From positions 1 through 14,884 of the forward strand of contig JAEUQE010000226.1 of assembly GCA_016789785.1 (NCBI GenBank): DNA of 14,884 nt. Direction: 5' to 3'. This stretch comes from Bryobacterales bacterium. Lineage in GTDB: Bacteria; Acidobacteriota; Terriglobia; Bryobacterales; Bryobacteraceae. Position 1 is the first letter of the stretch, and each line of letters begins with the position of its first letter. Below are positions 1 through 7,540 of the stretch, piece after piece. The translations under genes were made by a program, and so were the position numbers. Under the pieces are notes generated by a model. That model was given only the letters and a program-made list of their open reading frames with translations. It searched no databases and was not told the origin of the DNA.

Positions 1-383
1 GCTTCGCCCGCGCCAAACAGGAAGCGCACCACCCACATGGATGCGAAGTTCCACACGGCCCCGGTCAGCGCGGTGAATACCGACCACCAGATCACAATGC
101 GCATCAGCACCTTCCGCGGCCCCATCCAGTCGCCCATCCAACCGCCCGGCACTTCGAATGCGGCGTAAGCGAGTGCGAATGCCGAAAACACCGCACCCAT
201 CTCTTTCTTGCTGAAGCCGAGGTCTTCCGAGATCAGCGGCGCAGCCTGGGAAATGCAGACGCGATCGATGTAGGCAAGAATCGAGAGCGTGACCGCGAAG
301 ACGATCACCCAATTACGGGCTTTTGTCGGTCTCCGGCCAACGGAGGCCGAACGGTCGATCGGTTGCACTTTGGGTGTCGCCAT
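1..383 (-). CDS. MFS transporter, anion:cation symporter-like (N-terminal part, cut by window edge)
   Basis: The minus strand encodes 127 residues from an ATG at 383 to the window edge, with no stop. Hydrophobic segments lie at about residues 24-50, 62-80, 94-112 and from 115 on. The loop after the second segment reads GGWMGDWMGPRKVL (80-93), which matches the MFS motif A between helices 2 and 3. The first helix carries YIDRVCISQAAP, as in the anion:cation symporter branch (hexuronate, glucarate and similar sugar-acid transporters). It is a predicted inner-membrane proton-coupled importer; the substrate cannot be told from this fragment. It is divergent from the hldE-like gene. About 108-117 bp lie between the starts. 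Confidence 0.88.
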   Translation of the reverse strand, partial: MATPKVQPIDRSASVGRRPTKARNWVIVFAVTLSILAYIDRVCISQAAPLISEDLGFSKKEMGAVFSAFALAYAAFEVPGGWMGDWMGPRKVLMRIVIWWSVFTALTGAVWNFASMWVVRFLFGAGE

Positions 384-421
384 AGAGATTCGGTTATCAC
401 ATCATGCCATGAGACCGGCCT

Positions 422-442
422 GCAAGTATGGTCCGCAAGTAT
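422..442. repeat. 8-bp direct repeat in the divergent MFS/hldE intergenic region
   Basis: GCAAGTAT occurs at 422-429 and again at 435-442, a 13-bp period, roughly 40-60 bp upstream of the MFS start and 60-80 bp upstream of the hldE start. A direct repeat here could be a regulator site for either gene, but there is no dyad and no clear promoter to anchor it. The function is inference only. Confidence 0.3.
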
Positions 443-500
443 CGCCTTCAAACGCAATGCTCCTTGCGGTTGGCGAAACGCATCTCCGACAATGGGCACT

Positions 501-971
501 ATGGGCCAGTTTTACTCGCGCGACCAGTTGATCTCTGCGCGCGCGCAATGGAAGGCGCAAGGCAGGAAGGTCGTCTTCACCAACGGATGCTATGACATTC
601 TCCACCCGGGGCACATCCGGCTCCTCGAACGGTCGCGCTCCCTGGGCGATGTGCTGATTCTTGCGCTCAATACCGATTCGAGCGTACAGCGCATCAAAGG
701 GCCGAAGCGCCCTTTTCTCAATGAACAGCAGCGAGTCGAGATCGCCACCCACTTGCAGGCCGTGGATGCCATCACGCTCTTCGATGAGGACACACCGCGC
801 GAACTCATCGCCGCGGTACTTCCCGATGTGCTGATCAAGGGCGCGGACTGGTCGCATTTCATTGCAGGGCGCGAGGAAGTGGAAGCCGCCGGCGGCGAAG
901 TGTTGGCGCTGCCACTGGAACCTGGCTTTTCCACTACGAACATCGTTGACGAGATCGTTCGGCGAGGCTGA
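501..971 (+). CDS. rfaE2: D-glycero-beta-D-manno-heptose 1-phosphate adenylyltransferase (HldE C-terminal/RfaE2-type)
   Basis: This 156-residue protein is a single-domain cytidylyltransferase-fold nucleotidyltransferase. It has FTNGCYDILHPGHI (26-39), which includes the HxGH motif at 35-38, then LNTDSSVQRIKGP (56-68) and a C-terminal GFSTT (142-146). These match the adenylyltransferase half of HldE, which makes ADP-glycero-manno-heptose for lipopolysaccharide core. The kinase half is absent, so a separate HldA-like kinase is expected elsewhere. I chose the ATG at 501 (MGQFYSRDQL) because it aligns with the usual start of the family; an in-frame ATG at 492 and a longer open frame from 363 are also possible. 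No strong ribosome site precedes either. The stop at 969-971 shares one base with the mfd start, so the two are probably cotranscribed. Confidence 0.9.
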   Translation: MGQFYSRDQLISARAQWKAQGRKVVFTNGCYDILHPGHIRLLERSRSLGDVLILALNTDSSVQRIKGPKRPFLNEQQRVEIATHLQAVDAITLFDEDTPRELIAAVLPDVLIKGADWSHFIAGREEVEAAGGEVLALPLEPGFSTTNIVDEIVRRG

Positions 972-3900
972 TGACACACCCCGCGATCCGCGATCTGCTC
1001 TGGAACCTTGGGCGCACGGCTGCGTTCGCCGAATTGGTGCATGCCTTGCGAGCCCCGGGCGCATCCATTCCGCTCTCCGGCCTCACGCGCACCGCCAAAG
1101 CCCTCTATCTCGTGCTGCTGTGGCAGATGTCGGAACGGCCGCTGCTGGTACTCACGGAGTCGAGCAAGCAGGCAGAGGCGCTGGCCGAGATGATCGAAAC
1201 ATTCTTCGATCTTCTTGTTTCGGGCAAGCCAGCCGGCCGTCCGCAACTGATTCCCGCGCTCGATGTGATTCCAGGCCAGAAACTCGCACCGCACAACGAG
1301 ATTCTGGAGCAGCGCGCGGTCGGACTGTGGCGCATGGCGACCGGAAGGGTTCCGATTGCGATCGCTCCGGTCGCGGCGGCGATGTGGCGCGCCGAACCGC
1401 CGGAGTTCTACAAGCAACTCACTTTGACGCTCCGTCTGAATGAAGAAGTGCCGCTTGAAGAACTGATCAACTATCTGCAGGCCATCGGCTACGAGCGCCG
1501 TGAGCCTGTCGAAATGGTGGGCGACTTCTCCTTGCGCGGCGGCATTCTCGACGTCTTCCCTCCCGAAAGCACAAAGCCCGTGCGCGTGGAGTTCTTCGGC
1601 GACCTTATCGAAAGCATGCGCCGCTTCGATGCCGATACCCAGCGATCCGTCCTGAAAGTGACCGATTGCACGCTGCTTCCTTTGAAGGAGATGCCGCGGA
1701 CGGAGGAGATTGTGGACCAACTGGGCGAGTACGCGCTCGATCCCGGCTGGGAGTTCCACGCCGCGAAACACAGGCCTCGCAACCACTCGCTGGCGTCGAT
1801 GCTGCACAATCCGGTCATCGCCTGGGACGAGCCCGAACAGATCTCGGAAGGCGCGGTGCGCTTCTGGAAACGGCTGGAGCAGTACGCAGGCGAAGGGCTG
1901 CCACCCGAGCTGAACTACTTCCCCTACGAAGAGCTGGTGCGGAGTCTGGCGCCGAACTCCGCGGTCCGGTTGCAGGAACTCGAAATCGCAACCCCGAACA
2001 GTGGTCCTTCGTGGCACATCGCTTCGCGTCCGTCGATGGCGTTTCACGGGAACTGGAAAGTCGCGCTTGCCGAGAGCCGGACCATGGTGGAGCAGGGCAA
2101 TCGTGTCCTGTTCTTTGCGTCGACAACGGGCGAGGTGGAGCGCCTCGCGGACGTACTGCGTGAGTACTCGATTCCTTTCCAACTCGGGATCGATCCCGGC
2201 GAAGGCACGCCCGCCTATCTGGCCGAACGTTCCTACATGGCGGGACCCGGACTGAGCACTTACGTGGTGAAGGGGAACATCCCTCGTGGCACGGTGCTTC
2301 CGGAAGCCGGCGTTGTCCTGATCGGCTACGAGGATCTGTTCGACGCTTCCGAACTGGTGGCGCGTCCGGGCGCCCCTGCGAAGTCGGCGGTCTCCGCATT
2401 CAAGTTCGACATCGCCGACCTGAAGGCAGGCGACTTCGTGGTCCACACGCAGCATGGAGTGGGGAAGTTCCTTGGCATTCGCGAATTGGGCCAGGGGGAG
2501 ATGCGCGGGGACTTCATGTTGATCGAGTACTCGGGCGACTCGAAGCTCTACGTTCCGCTCACGCGCCTCGATCTCATCGAGAAGTATCGCGGTGCGGGCG
2601 AAGGCCGCGCTCCTGCCCTCGACCGCATGGGTGGCGCCACCTGGGCGAAGACGAAAGGCCGCGTAAAAGCAAAGATGCGCGACATGGCCGATGAGCTGTT
2701 GAAGCTCTACGCCGAGCGCAAGATGGCCGAGGGCTTTGGGTTCTCGAGCGATAGCAACTGGCAGCGCGAGTTTGAAGAATCGTTCGAGTTCACCGAGACG
2801 AAAGACCAGTTGACGGCCGTCGCCGAGATCAAGCGCGACATGGAGAGCCCGCATCCCATGGACCGTTTGTTGTGCGGTGATGTGGGCTTCGGCAAGACGG
2901 AAGTTGCCATGCGAGCGGCGTTCAAGGCATTGGGTGACGGAAAGCAAGTTGCCGTCCTTGCACCGACCACCGTTCTCAGTTACCAGCACTTCGAGACGTT
3001 CAAGCGCCGCTTTGCGCCGTTCCCCGTGCGCATCGAACTCGCCAGCCGCTTCCGCCATGCGAAGGAGATCAAGCAGGTGGTGGCCGACGTCGGCGATGGC
3101 AAAGTGGATGTGCTCATCGGAACCCATCGTATTCTCTCGAAGGATGTCGAGTTCCGCGACCTTGGTCTGTTGATTGTGGACGAAGAACAGCGGTTCGGGG
3201 TTCGCCACAAGGAGCGGCTCAAGCAGATGCGCCACGATGTGGATGTGCTCACCATGTCGGCGACGCCGATCCCTCGCACGCTTCACATGTCCCTTGTGGG
3301 TCTGCGCGACATGTCGGTGATTGAGACGCCGCCGAAGGACAGGCTCGCGGTGCACACGGTGGTCGCCCACTTCCACTCCGACCTCATCCGCTCCGCGATT
3401 GAGCAGGAACTCACGCGCGGCGGCCAGGTGTACTTCATCCACAATCGCGTGGACTCCATCTTCACACGCGCGTCGCATATCCAGGAACTGGTGCCTCACG
3501 CACGGATTGGCGTAGGCCACGGGCAATTGCCTGAGGACGAACTGGAAAGAGTGTTGATGGGCTTCATGAAGCACGAGTTCGATGTCTTCGTCTGCACCAC
3601 GATTGCGGAGAACGGCCTCGACATCCCTCTGGCGAACACCATGATTATTGAGAACGCCGAGAAGTATGGCTTGAGCGAACTGTACCAGTTGCGCGGCCGC
3701 GTGGGACGATCGAACCGGCGCGCCTATGCATATCTGCTGATCCCGGGCGATAAGACTCTGAGCGAGATTGCGCGAAAGCGGCTGGCGGCATTGCGCGAGT
3801 TCAGCGATCTGGGCGCCGGCTTCAAGATCGCGGCGCTGGATCTCGAATTGCGCGGCGCGGGCAATCTGCTTGGCGGTGAGCAGCATGGCCACATCGAAGC

Positions 3901-4411
3901 GGTCGGCTATGACACCTATGTGCGGCTGCTCGAAGAGACCGTACGCGAGTTGAAGGGCGAGGAGATCCCGCTCGAAATCAAGACGACGCTCAGCCTTGGC
4001 CTCGACATCCGAATTCCACCGCAATACATCACCGATGAACATCAGCGTCTGCGCGCCTATAAGAAGATCGCAGACATCACTACCGAAGAGCGTGCGGCGG
4101 AAGTGTTGGGCGAGTTGACCGATCGCTACGGTGAGCCCAAGGAAGCTGTTCGCAATCTGATCGCGTTCTCATTGCTGAAGACCAAGGCGGAGAATCTTGG
4201 CGTGGAGACTGTGGAGCGCCGCAGCGGAATGCTGAATCTGAAGTTCCACGAGCAGGCGCGCGTCAATCCGGTGAAGCTGATGGAACTTGTGGCGAATACC
4301 GCGGGCGCTCAGTTCACGCCGGCAGGGGTCTTGCGATTGCCACTGCCTTCCAGCGACGATCCGCGACTGGTGATCGAATTCGTGGATCGCTCGCTGACGC
4401 AATTGGCCTGA
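971..4411 (+). CDS. mfd: Transcription-repair coupling factor Mfd
   Basis: This 1146-residue protein has the full length and domain order of Mfd, the DNA translocase that removes stalled RNA polymerase from lesions and recruits UvrA. The UvrB-like N-terminal part includes the GDFSLRGGILDVFPP segment near residues 180-195. The CarD/RID-like polymerase-interacting domain begins near 487 (FVVHTQHGVGKFLG). The translocase shows Walker A GDVGFGKT (636-643), the motif II box DEEQ (737-740), SATPIPRT (763-770) and QLRGRVGR (906-913). The TRCF C-terminal domain follows to the end. It starts with ATG overlapping the hldE-like stop by one base. The gene ends directly against the convergent M56 gene with no spacer. 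Confidence 0.97.
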   Translation: MTHPAIRDLLWNLGRTAAFAELVHALRAPGASIPLSGLTRTAKALYLVLLWQMSERPLLVLTESSKQAEALAEMIETFFDLLVSGKPAGRPQLIPALDVIPGQKLAPHNEILEQRAVGLWRMATGRVPIAIAPVAAAMWRAEPPEFYKQLTLTLRLNEEVPLEELINYLQAIGYERREPVEMVGDFSLRGGILDVFPPESTKPVRVEFFGDLIESMRRFDADTQRSVLKVTDCTLLPLKEMPRTEEIVDQLGEYALDPGWEFHAAKHRPRNHSLASMLHNPVIAWDEPEQISEGAVRFWKRLEQYAGEGLPPELNYFPYEELVRSLAPNSAVRLQELEIATPNSGPSWHIASRPSMAFHGNWKVALAESRTMVEQGNRVLFFASTTGEVERLADVLREYSIPFQLGIDPGEGTPAYLAERSYMAGPGLSTYVVKGNIPRGTVLPEAGVVLIGYEDLFDASELVARPGAPAKSAVSAFKFDIADLKAGDFVVHTQHGVGKFLGIRELGQGEMRGDFMLIEYSGDSKLYVPLTRLDLIEKYRGAGEGRAPALDRMGGATWAKTKGRVKAKMRDMADELLKLYAERKMAEGFGFSSDSNWQREFEESFEFTETKDQLTAVAEIKRDMESPHPMDRLLCGDVGFGKTEVAMRAAFKALGDGKQVAVLAPTTVLSYQHFETFKRRFAPFPVRIELASRFRHAKEIKQVVADVGDGKVDVLIGTHRILSKDVEFRDLGLLIVDEEQRFGVRHKERLKQMRHDVDVLTMSATPIPRTLHMSLVGLRDMSVIETPPKDRLAVHTVVAHFHSDLIRSAIEQELTRGGQVYFIHNRVDSIFTRASHIQELVPHARIGVGHGQLPEDELERVLMGFMKHEFDVFVCTTIAENGLDIPLANTMIIENAEKYGLSELYQLRGRVGRSNRRAYAYLLIPGDKTLSEIARKRLAALREFSDLGAGFKIAALDLELRGAGNLLGGEQHGHIEAVGYDTYVRLLEETVRELKGEEIPLEIKTTLSLGLDIRIPPQYITDEHQRLRAYKKIADITTEERAAEVLGELTDRYGEPKEAVRNLIAFSLLKTKAENLGVETVERRSGMLNLKFHEQARVNPVKLMELVANTAGAQFTPAGVLRLPLPSSDDPRLVIEFVDRSLTQLA

Positions 4412-6346
4412 TTACATAAGGCGGAAATTCACCTCAATGGTGGCCGCCACAGCGACGGGTTGGCCTTCTTTCGATGCAGGCTTGAAACGCCATTGCGCAA
4501 TGGCATCCAACGCTTTCTCATCGAGACCAAGCCCGAGCCCTCGCAGCACTCGCAACCGCTGCGGCACGCCATCGGCGCTGATCTCCACGGCGACAACCAC
4601 GGTGCCCTGGAACTTCGCGGCACGCGCCTCTTCGCTGTATGCCGGTTCCACTTTGTGGATGAGGCTCGGTGGGGCAACGTCGCCTCCGATCTTGAGGATG
4701 CCCTCGGATGGAGTCGGCGGAGCTGCTACCGCAATCGCCTTGCGGATGCCGTCTGCGCGCTCGCGCATCGCTCGCCCTTCCTGGGCGCGGTCGTTGGTCA
4801 GCAGCATGTGTGCGTAAAGCTCCATGGTGATGGCTGCTTCAACCGAGTCCGCGGGCTGCCTCGCAAGCGCGGTCTGGAAAAGAGCTTCTGCTTCCTTGAG
4901 GTTGTTTTCCTTAAGGCGAAGCATCGCCATCCACATTGAGGCGCTTCCCGACTTCTCGGGATTCAGTGCTTGCGCTTTGTTGAGATGCTCCCACGCCGCG
5001 GCCATCTCATTCTTCGCGAACGCTCGAATTCCGAAGAAGGTGATGGCATCGGAAGTCTCCCGCCGGTCGCCGAGAATTGCCACCGCTTTGCGATAGCTCT
5101 CGGCGGCTTCGTCGAGTTGGCCCAGCCGCCGCTGTAAGTCTCCGAGCTTCAAAAGCAGCATTCCCTGTTCGACACTTGTCTCCCCCGCGACTTTGGCTTG
5201 CAGAGGCAGAGCGGCTTGAGCAAGCTTCTGAGCGATTTCCGGACGGCGGGCTTTCTCGGCCGCGCGGATGCCTTCCTTCAACGGCTCCGGACTGTTCATC
5301 GATTGTGCGCGGCGAATCAGTGCATCGACATCCGGCAGTGGGACGTCCTGTTGCGCGCGCAGCGATGCCAGCGGCGCCGCCGCGGCGATCGCAAGAAGGA
5401 GTGCGGTTGCCAGCTTGGCCCGGCTCATTTGGGCGCGGGCAATGTTGTGGTTGAGAATCGCCATGAGTCTACCCTCCAATTCGGACTTCCGGGCTATGGC
5501 AACCGACGCAGCGGGGCTGGGCTGCATGGTTCGCGCAATTTCGAGCAAGTGATGCGCATATTCGGCGGGCGGCTCACCGGCTCGAAGAACAAGATCATCC
5601 GTGGCGTGTTCGCGTTCGTTCAGAAACTGACGCCACGCATAGTAAGCAAGCGGGTTCCACCAGTGCAGGGCGACGCCAAGACGTGCCATCCACTGAGTTG
5701 CGACATCGCCACGGCGCACGTGCGCGAGTTCATGGAGCATCACCACGCGAAGCCGTTCGGGCTGCCAATCGAGCGCCTCCTCGGGCAGAAGAACCGTGGG
5801 GCGGATCACGCCGAACACCATTGGCATCGTACCGCCGGGCGTCACACGCACGTCCACTGTTTCCTCAACGCCGCCGGAGCGGCGGAGCATCCCGGCGATC
5901 GCTTGGCCGGCCGGCCTGGCATGCCGCCGGGCGCGCCACAGCGAGATCCAATTGGACGTCATGCGCCACAGGCTGATCAGACATCCGGCCGCGAAGATGA
6001 AGAGAATCGTGCTACGCCAGCCGATGGTTGGGCTGGCCTTTGTCACTCGCGCTGATCTACTCTGTTGCGCTCCGGGTGTTTTCGCGGATGGGATCTGTGC
6101 GCCGGTGACCACTGTGCGAACAACGGCTTCGGTTGCTTGAATCGCCGGCGGCGCGGGAATTGCGAGTTCCGGCAGTGTGACGGTGAAGACAGGAATTGCG
6201 AGCAAGGCGGCGAAGGTCCACGTCCAGACGAGATGACGCGCGGCGGCCGAACGACGCCTCATGAGAAGGGTCACCAGAGCCGCAAGAGCCAACAGGACGG
6301 TGCTCTTCCAGGCAATGCCAGTGAGCGTCCACAGTACTTCGTTCAT
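4412..6346 (-). CDS. M56 (BlaR1-type) metallopeptidase with TPR region and TonB C-terminal domain
   Basis: This 644-residue membrane protein has hydrophobic segments at about residues 4-28, 38-58, 112-134 and 310-330. Between the third and fourth lies the zinc protease core: HELAHVRRGD (H205, E206, H209), followed by NEREHATDD, where a glutamate would be the third ligand. This matches M56/BlaR1 anti-repressor peptidases. Unlike BlaR1, no penicillin-binding sensor domain follows. Instead there is an exported part with TPR-like helical repeats (about 370-540) and a TonB C-terminal domain in the last 80 residues (EPAYSEEARAAKFQG, DEKALDAIAQWRFKPA). The likely role is to sense an envelope signal and inactivate the adjacent BlaI-type repressor. 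The ATG at 6346 shares one base with the blaI stop; a GTG at 6349 directly before it is an alternative. AGGAG lies 8 bases upstream of the ATG. Confidence 0.9.
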   Translation of the reverse strand: MNEVLWTLTGIAWKSTVLLALAALVTLLMRRRSAAARHLVWTWTFAALLAIPVFTVTLPELAIPAPPAIQATEAVVRTVVTGAQIPSAKTPGAQQSRSARVTKASPTIGWRSTILFIFAAGCLISLWRMTSNWISLWRARRHARPAGQAIAGMLRRSGGVEETVDVRVTPGGTMPMVFGVIRPTVLLPEEALDWQPERLRVVMLHELAHVRRGDVATQWMARLGVALHWWNPLAYYAWRQFLNEREHATDDLVLRAGEPPAEYAHHLLEIARTMQPSPAASVAIARKSELEGRLMAILNHNIARAQMSRAKLATALLLAIAAAAPLASLRAQQDVPLPDVDALIRRAQSMNSPEPLKEGIRAAEKARRPEIAQKLAQAALPLQAKVAGETSVEQGMLLLKLGDLQRRLGQLDEAAESYRKAVAILGDRRETSDAITFFGIRAFAKNEMAAAWEHLNKAQALNPEKSGSASMWMAMLRLKENNLKEAEALFQTALARQPADSVEAAITMELYAHMLLTNDRAQEGRAMRERADGIRKAIAVAAPPTPSEGILKIGGDVAPPSLIHKVEPAYSEEARAAKFQGTVVVAVEISADGVPQRLRVLRGLGLGLDEKALDAIAQWRFKPASKEGQPVAVAATIEVNFRLM

Positions 6347-6726
6347 CACCTGCTCTCCTTTCGCGCTTTCTCAATCATGCCGGCCATCCGGTCGAGTTCC
6401 TCTTTAGTGAGTTTCTTTCCGGAGACATCCAGCAATGCCGCGACGATCTGTTCCGGCGAGTCACTGAAGAAGGTCCGCAGCATGTGCCGGATGGTGTTGC
6501 GTTTCACCTTGTCCTTGTTCTCGACTGGGATATAGATGAACTTGAGGCCATCGGCTTCGTGACGGATGTGACCCTTCTCCTCGAGTGTGCGCAGCATGGC
6601 GCGAACTGCCGAGTAGCTGGGCGGGTCCGGCATGCCCTTCTGCACGTCGGCAGCCGATGCTTTTCCGTGCTGATAAAGCACGTCCATGATCTGGCGTTCG
6701 CGACGGCTGAGCGCCTCAATGGCCAT
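6346..6726 (-). CDS. BlaI/MecI/CopY-family transcriptional repressor
   Basis: This 126-residue protein has the winged-helix N-terminal domain of penicillinase repressors: LSRRERQIMDVLYQHGKASAADV (6-28), a recognition-helix region PSYSAVRAMLRTLEEKGHI (36-54) and the wing after it. The C-terminal third is the helical dimer domain. GGAGGA lies 8 bases before the ATG. It is the first gene of a two-gene operon whose second gene is the M56 peptidase, the usual partner that cleaves or inactivates such repressors. A tandem dyad lies upstream over the promoter, so autorepression is likely. The inducing signal is unknown: without a beta-lactam sensor domain in the partner, antibiotic sensing should not be assumed. 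Confidence 0.93.
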   Translation of the reverse strand: MAIEALSRRERQIMDVLYQHGKASAADVQKGMPDPPSYSAVRAMLRTLEEKGHIRHEADGLKFIYIPVENKDKVKRNTIRHMLRTFFSDSPEQIVAALLDVSGKKLTKEELDRMAGMIEKARKESR

Positions 6727-6762
6727 TCAAGTTGTCCTCCCGGCGAGGTTTGTTTGTATCAG

Positions 6763-6798
6763 GTGCTGCTTTTCCAGCACATGTTAGAAAAATAGCAC
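6763..6798 (-). promoter_or_regulatory. Tandem dyad, probable BlaI-type operator
   Basis: Two 18-bp dyads abut exactly. On the plus strand, 6763-6780 reads GTGCTG CTTTTC CAGCAC, with perfect 6-bp arms. The neighbour at 6781-6798 reads ATGTTA GAAAAA TAGCAC, with 4 of 6 arm bases matching. Together they cover the -10 and the expected transcription start of the blaI promoter, 37-72 bp before its ATG. This is the layout of an autorepressed BlaI/MecI-family operator with two dimer sites. The binding itself is inference. Confidence 0.65.
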
Positions 6799-6817
6799 CT
6801 ACTGAAGGACGTGTCAA
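6789..6817 (-). promoter_or_regulatory. Sigma70-like promoter of the blaI-M56 operon
   Basis: Read on the minus strand, TTGACA (6812-6817) is followed by a 17-base spacer and TATTTT (6789-6794). The -35 box is a perfect consensus match and the -10 matches at 4 of 6 bases. The expected start, near 6782, falls inside the tandem dyad. The promoter lies about 60 bp upstream of the blaI ATG. Confidence 0.65.
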
Positions 6818-6886
6818 GGGGAGGGCTGAGCGGGTTTGTTGACTGTTTGGAAGGTGGCCGGAGGTGGTCGACTGAGATCCGGAGGG

Positions 6887-6981
<95 letters not shown>

Positions 6982-7083
6982 GCGAGGAGTGAAACCGGTC
7001 GAATCTCCAGGATATCACAAGCGGCATAACGGCTTCCGAGTGTTCCGCGTGCCGGCTCGGAGCCCTCGGGGACTTGACAGCCG

Positions 7084-7374
7084 TCAGGCACCCACTGACT
7101 TCACCACCGTAGCCTTCGCCAGATACGCCGGGTCGATCTCCACGCCAAGCCCCGGCCCTTCCGGCACCGCAACCGTTCCATTCTTGATCACGAAATGGGG
7201 TGTGAACCAGGGCTCGTTCGAATACTTGCCGCGATAAACGAACTCCATGTAGGGCCCGATATTCGGGATTGCCGAGGCGAACTGGAGGATATTGCTGGCC
7301 GTGAATCCCGTCTGTGTGTTGTGCGGCGTGATGGGGATTCCCGCCTTTTCGGCCAGAAACGATCTTCGTTGCAC
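7084..7374 (-). pseudogene. C-terminal remnant of an enolase-superfamily (mandelate racemase/muconate lactonizing) protein
   Basis: About 96 codons on the minus strand, in one frame, read AGIPITPHNTQTGFT, then ILQFASAIPNIGPYMEF, and end with GPGLGVEIDPAYL. This is the C-terminal end of the enolase-superfamily barrel, as in sugar-acid dehydratases and MR/MLE racemases, which are usually near 400 residues long. About 300 residues, including the metal-binding lysine, aspartate and glutamate ligands, are missing upstream: the sequence before 7374 does not continue the family in any frame I could read. A GTG at 7374 opens the frame, but it is not a credible gene start. It lies beside the tRNA-Ser. 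I read it as the decayed end of a gene cut off by a rearrangement. Confidence 0.75.
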
Positions 7375-7540
7375 GGCAGTCTCCCAATCACCAAGAGTAA
7401 TCCAAACTGGAGTATCGCGCGGCGGTGTTCAAACGTAGGCAGGGCGGCCTTTTCACCCACGAAGATATGTGATAGGCATAAGGCAATCTCGATCCTTCGG
7501 GCGCAAGTCGCCAGCGTTGGATCACAAGGGAGGTCTTCTT

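Noticed and set aside
590..4042. Long open frame of 1150 codons on the minus strand opposite hldE and mfd
   Set aside because: It is the antisense of well-recognised genes, has no family sequence, and shows the arginine/histidine-rich composition of a GC-rich shadow frame.
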